Of a DNA stretch of 64,000 nucleotides, positions 55,727-64,000 are shown piece by piece; position 1 is the first letter of the stretch; each line of letters begins with the position of its first letter. The position numbers and the translations under genes were made by a program. This stretch comes from Ciona intestinalis (lineage: Eukaryota > Chordata > Ascidiacea > Phlebobranchia > Cionidae): the NCBI RefSeq assembly GCF_000224145.3, contig NC_020169.2, positions 354,257 through 418,256 of the forward strand, written 5' to 3'. The notes beneath the pieces were generated by a model that ran no database searches, was not told where the DNA came from, and saw nothing but the letters and a program-made list of their open reading frames with translations.

Positions 55727-58700
55727 ATGGATGATACAGCTGATGTTGAACCTAAAATAAGCAGCATCCAAGTAACAGAGGAAGTCAAAAGCAGCATAGA
55801 CCCTGATGATGCCTATGGTTACACAAAGACCTCAAATTTTACATCCGAAGTTTTTAAAATCGAAGTTGGAAATCTTCCACGTCACTGTGGCTATGGTAAG
55901 TAGAGATAACAAAACGGTTACTTAACTTAAATGCATACATTTATACAGGAGAGCTGAAAAAGTTAATGAATAAAAAGCTGAAATTAAATCCACACAAAAT
56001 CAATGTAGTGTCACGTATCAACAAAGCTTATGTGACGTTTAGAAACGAAGAAGATAAGGTTGATGCTGTTGCCAAGCTAAATGCGTAAGGTGTATTTCTT
56101 ACTGTGTGCAAGTGTGTAGTAAAAAAATTGTTTGTTTACTCTTTTTGTTGCAGGGTTTTTAGTTTAGTGACTGACAAGTTTAAAAGTATTTGGAAGAGTA
56201 GTTGGAAAACTGATTCATATCATTACTATAACTTTTCATTAATGAGATTTCTGAAAACTTTTGTAATATTTGGGGATGTGTATTTTTTATTCAGTCAATA
56301 AACATTAAATTAGCATTCCAACGAAAAATGATAAATTTATAAATTGTATATAGATGGAGATCCTCAAATGGATCTTAAGGCACCACCAAAGTTTAAAAAG
56401 CGTAACAGCTTCTGAAAAAACTAAAAAAACCCACAGGAGTTTTAAAATTGGACTTGCCACAATGCCTGGGATTTCACGTAAAAAAATGGAATTTTTTTAT
56501 GAAACCAATTTTATTATTATCACAAATGGATTTGTATTTTGAACACTCATTTTATCAGAAGCTGTTTTATTTTTTAAAACTTTGCTGGTAACTTTAGTTT
56601 TTAGATCACATTTAAGCATCTCTATCTTTATCTATATACTTTTGAATTTTTGGTATGCCCCTTTAATTGTTGCTATTTAGTATGTTTTGTATGCCTTTGC
56701 TAATACACAAATAGATACTTTAATTTAAGTGCACTCTTATTTAATTGTAAAACATTAGTTGTATGATATGTTTTACCTGGGAACAGATTATGGTCTAAAT
56801 ATCTTTGTTTCATACTACATTTAAAATATAACTAGTTTGCAGGTTTGTTTTAAAAGGGAACAAATTATCTGTAAAAAATGCCAAACCAAAAGCGGATGTT
56901 ATGGCCAAAAACAAAAGGGAAAACGTTGATTCAAGCACGTCCGATGTTGAAAATAAGAAAATTAAAGTTGAAGATGAGAATATTTCAATGGAAGGTAGGT
57001 TTCAGTAGAGTTTTGTTTATCATTTTTAAGTGGCATGATGGTGCTGTGCCACAGTGGTTAGAATGATCGCCTCGTAACCTGAAGATACCGGAATCGAGGC
57101 TTGATTCTGCTACCATCAGGTTTTTGTTTGTTGCAAATATCCTAAGTAGTGACTCCATAGCAAGCGAAGATGAAGTAAATTAAACAGTCGTGCACTTATT
57201 GTCATCATCTCTATGGATGCCTCGCTTGTGAGTAAAAAATAAGATAAATATGACAACTTCCATTCAAGATAACTTCAGAAAAAATAATGCTAGCAGTCCT
57301 GTTTTAAGGTTTTTAATTGTGCCACTATATTTAGATCAATTAAAAAACACAGTAATCCCCTGGTGGAAATCTTCATATGAAGAGCAATTAAAATTAAAAC
57401 AATCTTCAATGTTTTCAAGTTTGCTTGAAATCCGAAAAAAAGTTTCTGCAGTTGATAATTTGGATAATGAGGTATTTGCGGATGTTAAATAGTCCACTTT
57501 ATTTGAATTTTGTGTACAGTGAGTACTATAGTTACCACATGTTATTTTTGATATCATGGAAAGGAGTGCTGTAACATAATACATAGAGGCTTATCTTGTA
57601 ACTAGAGGAAAGCTTGATAATGCTTTCACTGTAGACTTGCTTAACCTATCCATATTTGCTACAATTCACAAAACAACATATACTCAAACTTGTAGCTAAC
57701 ATGTGGCAATAGAAAGTGTATGTCGTCCAATATGTCCACAACAATACAACATTAACTAGTATAATTTTCATCATCAACAATATATCTAATTGTAATATAG
57801 CAGTCAGTTGTTATATAAATATTTTCTTACATTGCATTTTGGCCAAATTTAAATTCTTGTCATCCTTGTACAAAAATATATATTTTCTCTTTCAGGTGTT
57901 TGTGTGGTTGATGCAACAAAAAAAAGAATCCGGAGCTTTCTGTCCAATGGATGATATATTACCCTCCCCCTGTGTTGGAGGTTATCGAAACAAATGTGGG
58001 TTTACTGTTGGTAAAAACTCGGAAGATCAAGCTATGGTTGGATTTCGATTGGGAAGATACAGGTTTGTTTCATTTTTTAAATATTTTTGTAAAGGATTGT
58101 TCATGGTTGTACAAGTGATTCCTCGGTTGTCCATACCTTGTTTAAGTGGTATTTTGTTTATTTGATTATCGCTTACTGCTTAAATGTGAACCATCAGTTT
58201 TTAGTGTCATCGTCGTTTCTCCTGTTATCCAGTTGATCTGCACAATATCAACATTTAATAAATTAGTCGGACAATTATTCCCAGCGAGATTGGATAGTTG
58301 AGAAAGTCTTCTGTATTTTAAACATTCAATATTTCTTTAAACAGGGACCAGGTTTGTAACGTGGAAAATCCAAGTTGTCTTATTCATGTACCAGATGTGA
58401 TGAAACAAATCGTAGAATGCTTCACACAGTATGTACAACGATCAAAACTATCAGTGTACAATACCCACACTCATGAAGGGTTTTGGAAGCAAATTACTGT
58501 GAGGACAACACTAGAAAACTCATCAATGGTTATAATCACAATGTGCAAACAGGTAATGGATTAATGCTTAAATAAAAGTTATTCTTAAGCTATATTTCAA
58601 TGGCTACCTTTTTGACCAGAGGATACGAGTTTGAGTCTCGAAGCTGCTATTATTGTGTGCATAAATGTCCTCAAAAATGTTTAACCAAGAACTTAAAAGT

Positions 58701-61076
58701 TGGCATAAGGTGTATGAAACAGAACACACGTGGATAAAAAAGTTACCTTCATTCTTTCAAGAAAAATGTGTTACCTGTAAAGTTGCATACTTACATGGCC
58801 GTAAGGTGTAGGAAGACCAACATAGGTTCATTTTATAAACTTATAAACTTGGTATAAAATAGGGGCAGGGCACATATATTATTGTTATAACACAAGCAAG
58901 TGGGGTGTCTCAAAGCATTAATTATTGATCAATTTGGTTTTTAAATAAATTTAAAGCGGACAATTTCAATTTGAAAATTCTGCAATTGTCCCAAACCAAC
59001 AACCCCCTAGAATTTGTTTTGTCAGCTTTGAAGTTGTGGCTTTTAATTTCTTTTTTCAATATACATCATTACATTTCATTATATAACTTCCTTTTTATTT
59101 TAGAATTTAACAGATGAAAAAATCCAAACTGAACTCCAATCAGTAATTGATCATTTTGAAACGAGTAATGTTAAAGTTGATACAATGTTATACGAGGGTG
59201 TACCTACGCACAGATGTAATTCAAAGGAAATTTCTATCAAAACTTTAACAGGCGACGGTGTCATTTATGAAAAATTATTTGATCTCAAGTTTCGAATTTC
59301 TCCTGATGCTTTCTTCCAAGTAACTTTTTTGCTTTAGATAATGTTTACTACTATTTTGAAACGAAGTAATAATTACTGTTGTACAGTGGTGCTTTTTAAC
59401 CCCTGGGTCACTAATCACAAACCTAAACTTTATTGCTATTTATTTGGTAACCAACTAGTACTTAACCAATTTTTTTACCGCTGTGGAGAATTTGTTTTTA
59501 CTCTGTATAATTATATTAATTTAGGGAACTTCGCAAAAAGGTTGACAGTTTAGAGGCACCATTGTAAAATAAAGCTTAATATTTTTATAAACCAGATTTT
59601 ATTTTAGATTGACCGACGAACTATGTGATGTATGCAGTGTTTTAAAAATGCTCAGAACTTTAATTACTCGTAGCAGGTTAAAATGGTCACATAACTTGGT
59701 TTTTCCATTTCTGATATAACTTTAAAACTGCATGCTAGGTAACCAATCACCTTATCTTATTTTTACCTGCACAGTGTAACACCAAAGCTGCTGAAGTCTT
59801 GTACAAGTGCATTGGTGATTTAGTTAAACAAGCAATAGATGAGACACCGGATTCAAAAGAAACTGCACTGTTAGATGTATGTTGCGGAACTGGTACCATT
59901 GGCCTTACATTATCTTCATGTGTGAACAGACTGGTTGGGGTTGATATATGTGAACAAGCTATTATAGATGCCGTGAAAAATGCTACATTAAATAGTGAGT
60001 ACATGGAAATGCATTCAGAGTTTTGTAACTGGAGAATCTGAGGTTTAAAACTCCTGTCCTTCATAGTCGGTGTTGTTTGTCTCAGAGTTGGACACACTAT
60101 ACTAATTGCTCCAGCAGTCTATATTGTGTTGTACATATTTTCAGTCCAACAGAAACAAGTCGTAGTTATATACTTGGTAACTTGTAGGATATATGAGTGA
60201 AACCACTATATGTGGTAGGTAAGCAGTAAGCTGCTTTATAACTTATCACAATGTAGTTTGCTTTTTACTTGTTAAAACAAAAGTATACTACCCACATTAT
60301 ACAGATATAACCAATGCCGAGTTTTATGTTGGGAAAGCTGAAGATGTTCTACCTAAAGCAATTGAAAGTTTATCTGGAATAAACTCCATGAACCTTGTGG
60401 CAGTAGTTGACCCGCCTAGATGTGGTTTACATGCCAAGGTAATGTCTGAAAGTTTAACAATGGAACAACGTCAAGAACACCAATCACGCTATGTAGTACA
60501 GTGGTTAGTTTAAAGGCTTTAACTGGTGATAATGTGTAGAAATTCTATATTGCCACCACTGTTGATGTGTATATCTGTGTTACAGTGAATTACTCTAACC
60601 ATGTGGTCACTAATGGGTTTTCAATTAGCAGACATGTTCAAAAACAATTACTCATGAAATTGCATTCTTTTAAGCAAGCATGAGGTGTATGAAGCCACCA
60701 TATATTGTGCACATTAGGAAGCATGTGATATATCATTTAGTTTGCCGACTAGGGAGGATAAATTATTAAATAATATCTTTAAATTTTGTTTTAGGTTATT
60801 AAAGTGATTCGACAGTGCCCAGCAATCCAGTACCTCATATACGTATCCTGTAGTGTCGACCAAGCAAAGACAAATTTTGTCGAGTAAGTTTTTAAAATTT
60901 AAGTTGCAATTTTACTTAAATTTATTCTCGGTATGTTTAGTCTTTGCAGACCACAGTCAAAGAGACTTAATGGACCTCCATTTAAACCGATGTTAGCGCA
61001 ACCTGTTGATCTGTTTCCACACACAAAACATTGCGAAGTTGTTTTGTTATTCAAACGAATACTACCAGTTCTTTAA
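55727..61076 (+). CDS. TRMT2A: tRNA (uracil-5-)-methyltransferase, TRMT2A type, 11 exons, 587 aa
   Basis: TRMT2A makes 5-methyluridine at position 54 of the tRNA T loop using AdoMet. Exons: 55727-55895, 55949-56084, 56843-56994, 57335-57471, 57896-58062, 58345-58552, 59104-59319, 59775-59994, 60305-60438, 60795-60883, 60941-61076; phases add to 588 codons (human 625). Exons 1-3 encode an RRM (VFKIEVGNLPRHCGYGELKKLM, INKAYVTFRNEEDKVDAV). A Lys-rich linker follows, then the PWW...EQLKLKQ segment. Exon 5 has YRNKCGFTVG. The catalytic domain has FRISPDAFFQ, LLDVCCGTGTIGLTL (AdoMet loop), VVDPPRCGLHAK and YVSCSVDQ, whose Cys is the expected nucleophile. It ends HCEVVLLFKR, with the Glu at the general-base position. 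The SCSV context differs from the usual SCNP. A polyadenylation signal AATAAA lies at 61188-61193. Introns carry SINE-like pieces and an inverted-repeat element at about 56306-56667. Confidence 0.95.
56306..56667. mobile_element. Inverted-repeat MITE in TRMT2A intron 2
   Basis: The left end TTAGCATTCCAACGAAAAAT and right end TTTTGGTATGCCCCTTTAAT are diverged inverted repeats, and the interior word ACCACCAAAGTTT matches ACCATCAAAGTTT near 18241. It is a shorter relative of the repeat at 18176-18945. Confidence 0.55.
57040..57120 (+). repeat. SINE-like head in TRMT2A intron 3
   Basis: GTGCTGTGCCACAGTGGTTAGA and GGAATCGAGGCTTGATTCTGC are the A-box and B-box regions of the repeat; the body is missing. 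Confidence 0.55.
58600..58760 (+). repeat. SINE-like copy in TRMT2A intron 6
   Basis: The words ACGAGTTTGAGTCTCGAAGC, GCATAAATGTCCTC and AGTTGGCATAAGGTGTATGAA follow the order of the family head, body and tail. It is diverged and therefore old. Confidence 0.55.
60495..60775 (+). repeat. Old SINE-like copy in TRMT2A intron 9
   Basis: GTACAGTGGTTAG at the left, then GTGTATATCTGTG, ATGTGGTCACTAATGGG, AGCATGAGGTGTATGAAGCC and a degenerate GGAGGATAAA tail. An even more degraded piece lies at about 60080-60240. Confidence 0.5.
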
Positions 61077-61187
61077 ACCATCATTTGAAGAAGCTCATGA
61101 CAAGCTTTATTGTTTTCAATTCGTATTAAATTTACACTGCCTTTACAAGGAGTATTCGGTTTCACTTTGTGTTATGACCATGATAGC

Positions 61188-61193
61188 AATAAA
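61188..61193 (+). terminator. Polyadenylation signal of the TRMT2A gene
   Basis: AATAAA lies 112 nt after the TRMT2A stop, within the 318-bp convergent spacer shared with the ChaC gene. Confidence 0.6.
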
Positions 61194-61394
61194 CTCTTGC
61201 TGTGATATCTTCAATATTATTGATTGCTAAATTTAAAATAATATGGATTAAAATATAAATTGAAAAGTACCAGTTGCAAAAAGCAAATATATAAAATGGC
61301 TGTGCAAATATTGTATCCACAAAAAGGTGCACCATCACTAGAAAGTAGCAATTGAGTGGTAAAACGAACATATTTTGCGTAATAAAGAGGAAAT

Positions 61395-62653
61395 CTAAGG
61401 AGCATCTGACATTGAGCTTAAACGTATTCTGTCCATTCTTTGCGCAAAACAGTAAATTATGTAATGGTCATCGTCTGAGTGTTTTGTTGTCAGGCATTTG
61501 CGGCAATCGGTCATAAATTCAGCCTCGTTGGTGCCCGAACAGCAAAATATTCGATGCCGCTTTTTAAATATACTGCAAAGTATTCGATGACAAGCTTCTT
61601 CTAATGAAGTAAGATGGTTGTCAACACCTTGGGGCGCCTCTCTGCGCAACGTGTCGATTAGGTTAAATATATATTCCAGGTTATGTCCACTTCGACCTCG
61701 AGAGTTGACAATAGTTGCAGCTACAGTTTCCACCGGCGCAGGGCCGAGATAATGTGCATTATCTGGCATAGCTACGAAAGTCAAAATGTCGTAAGTACGA
61801 TGTCCATAAAACTTTGCTGTCCGCATTTCGTAACCGCCGTTGATCATTTCTCTTGTCACGAGGTGACGCAAGGCAGCTTCAATCTGTTTCTTTCCCTTTA
61901 AGTGGAATGTTACACCCCAAGTTACTCCCTGTAAAGACAAAAAAACACAATGATAATACAGTGGCCCGCCAAAAGAGAAGTACCGATCGATGTTTTAAAG
62001 TTGATAATGGTCTGTTCGTCAATATTGGTATACTCAATATAGACTACTGACTACAGATTAAATATAATGTAACGTACCTTGTCATCAGGGACGAGTGTGA
62101 CAACTCTTCCTGGCTGTAATATAAAAAAATAATAAGCTCAAAGGAAAGCAAAAACTAGCTACAGTACTGTAATGTAAGCTACTCTGGACTAAATCCCAGA
62201 TCGGGTGCCGTGCCTCTCCATAGTAACCCATCATCCATTTTATAGAACATATATATAAATAAGCAACATAAAAGTACTTACCGAACCTGGAACGCCACGG
62301 TGTGATATATTTCCTTGCCAAAACCGTCGCACGAATCCGTGAACATATCCAACCTCTCGGTTGTGAAAGGCAAACTTGGGCAGCCAAACCAACGAACCAT
62401 ACCCAAACACGAGCAAGGATTGCGTTTCTGGACAAGACCATTTAAATCCAGACCCTTGGTGTAGCCATTCAGATATCTCATTCGAGGTTAATTGTTTTTC
62501 TACATTTCTGACTTGGTTTTCGCTGGTAATATCTAAATCGATTGAATTCATGTCTCTTATATATTGCTGTTTTGAACAATAGCACTGTTGTTGCCAATTT
62601 TTTTCTGGAGAATCTATTTGTTTATTGTTGGAGCAGCCACAGCGTTCCGCCAT
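61395..62653 (-). CDS. ChaC-type gamma-glutamylcyclotransferase, 3 exons, about 313 aa
   Basis: ChaC enzymes cleave glutathione to 5-oxoproline and Cys-Gly in the cytosol. Exons by plus coordinates: 62282-62653, 62078-62113, 61395-61928; all junctions are phase 0. The core starts with LLVFGYGSLVW (the nucleotide-like YGSL substrate loop). It continues FVRRFWQGNISHRG, PGRVVTLVPDDK, GVTWGVTFHLKG and YLGPAPVETVA, whose Glu is the expected catalytic residue, then SGHNLEYIFNL. Human CHAC1 and CHAC2 are 222 and 184 aa. Here there is an N-terminal extension of about 95 residues rich in Cys and Gln, and a basic, Cys-containing C-terminal extension of about 60 residues. The start at 62651-62653 (MAERCG) is chosen for its good Kozak context (AGGATGG). 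An in-frame ATG at 62678-62680 is possible, as is an upstream exon joined at the CAG near 62706. CHAC1 versus CHAC2 orthology is not decided. Confidence 0.9.
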
Positions 62654-62701
62654 CCTATCATACGAATCAATGGGCAACATATGGCATCTACTTTGTGACA
62701 A

Positions 62702-64000
62702 ACCTGAATAAGAAAACAGAACGAGGACCTAAATAATGTAGTATATATACCGAATGTGTAATAATACGCTAACACGGTCATGATTTACTCTTGCGTCATG
62801 TAGTACAGCTCTCATCATTTTCTGACTACTTCGTAATTAGATAATTAACGAAACGTTTTTTATGTGATTACCGTCTTTGTCGCTACAATTAGTCTTCAGT
62901 AAAAGCTTTATGTCTATAAACGTTGCCATCAATTTTAAGATGTCTTGGTTCTTACTCCTTATGCCTTCATAACAACTAAAGATACTAGCGTTCTATATTC
63001 GTAAACAGTCTGAGTTGTTTCTTTTACAACATTGCTTTTCAGCGGTTGAACACACTGTGTTCCGACATTTAAAACTTTTATTTTTAACCTTTACAATGTA
63101 CACAAATCACACGCTTCCCTGTTTAATAATAGCATAAACATATTTATGTAAGTGATTTTGTACTAACGTATTATTAGTTTTAATAAAACAGTTAATTTAC
63201 ATACTAGGTCATAGATCAAAATTTACATACGCCGTATGCAAAATCAGCTGATACGCGGTTGCGTCACTTTCCTGAATTGTCGTAATGAAGCTTTCTACTT
63301 CATACTAAAATTAATTTCATATTCAATTGGGTATGCTACTGTACAAAAGAAATCGATATTTTGTTTCACCCAAATTAAATGTTCCCATACACTACCATAA
63401 AATGTAGATCCAAGTAGAAAATATGCGTCTACAGTCTATCGTCATAGGAAATGCAGTGACGTGACCAGCTATAACGTCTCATTTTTATTTACATTTAACG
63501 ACTGTTATATATAAACGGGACGTGAATTTTTCGTTCCCTTTTTAAAACTCGCCCGCCGTCTTTGAATATCTTATAGTAGGGTAGGGGGATATGGGACACC
63601 TTATCATTCTATTTTCTGGTCACATTTAGTAGTAAACAAAGAAAATTTCAATAATCATTACACCGTATCATCACGACATCCATAGACCGTTGTTAATGGT
63701 TTAAAACACGATCAGGATATTTGAATATTATGTGCTAAAGGTGTCCCATCTTGGATATTATGTGCTAAAGGTGTCCCATCTTGGATATTATGTGCTAAAG
63801 GTGTCCCCCCACCCTACTATATCTTGTATTTTTCTTGTGTACAGCAAAATAATTTGCCGTAGCGAACTATATCTATATTTTGATGTTGTGTATTTAGCAG
63901 AACATGGGTATAGTTAGCCTTCGCCATTACCTACCAATATGTTATATTGAGTCGAACACGCTCTGCGTGCGTTTGAGTATAGTCCAAACCAACATCGGTC
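62702..64000. other. Intergenic region upstream of the ChaC gene
   Basis: No coding frame was recognised. It should contain the ChaC promoter. The only recognised element is the MITE at 63576-63816. Confidence 0.55.
63576..63816. mobile_element. MITE with a triplicated 30-bp segment at its right end
   Basis: Left terminus GTAGGGTAGGGGGATATGGG, right terminus CCCCCACCCTAC, TA on both sides. The segment TTGGATATTATGTGCTAAAG followed by GTGTCCCATC is present three times in perfect 30-bp register (63721-63750, 63751-63780, 63781-63808, the last merging into the terminal repeat). Family members normally have it once. Confidence 0.9.

Noticed and set aside
1-64000. CRISPR arrays, bacterial operons or prophage
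   Set aside because: Spliced animal genes throughout; the repeated units are MITE and SINE-like copies without spacer-repeat regularity.

Overview
The window looks like nuclear DNA of a tunicate, most probably a Ciona species (inference). It is AT-rich. Compact multi-exon genes with GT-AG introns encode ordinary animal proteins, separated and interrupted by short TIR elements and tRNA-derived SINE-like repeats. No prokaryotic, CRISPR or retroviral structure was recognised. Two runs of N mark assembly gaps (12512-12561 and 47492-47991).

Layout. 1-6709: no convincing gene, only repeats. 6710-15109 (-): cystathionine beta-synthase, 17 coding exons, 537 aa. 15110-19104: a nest of DNA-transposon derivatives (hAT-like, foldback and palindromic pieces). 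19105-21151 (-): pyrroline-5-carboxylate reductase, PYCR3-like, 270 aa. Only 197 bp upstream of it lies 21349-23148 (-), an intronless MINDY-4 deubiquitinase, so the two may form an operon. 24704-31427 (+): SLC22-type organic ion transporter, 12 exons, 555 aa, with introns full of MITEs. 32652-41017 (+): a secreted or GPI-anchored GH20 hexosaminidase with chitobiase architecture, 17 exons, 912 aa. 42902-45960 (-): Rh-type ammonium transporter, 10 exons, 446 aa. Its 5' end is repeated across the 500-N gap in what looks like an unmerged contig overlap. 52517-55480 (+): farnesyltransferase beta subunit, 11 exons, 406 aa. 246 bp later comes 55727-61076 (+): TRMT2A-type tRNA uracil-5-methyltransferase, 11 exons, 587 aa, a second operon candidate. 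61395-62653 (-): ChaC-type gamma-glutamylcyclotransferase, convergent with TRMT2A. 62702-64000: intergenic, with one MITE.

Every multi-exon model was built by eye from splice sites. In each case the exon phases add up to an open reading frame of the length expected for the family. The genes do not form one pathway. CBS (transsulfuration to cysteine and glutathione) and ChaC (glutathione breakdown) are metabolically related but lie 46 kb apart. The most interesting observations are the two close same-strand gene pairs, the chitobiase-type GH20 enzyme, a 69-bp retroposed unit nested in a SINE-like repeat with a perfect 13-bp target duplication, and the false duplication at the assembly gap.
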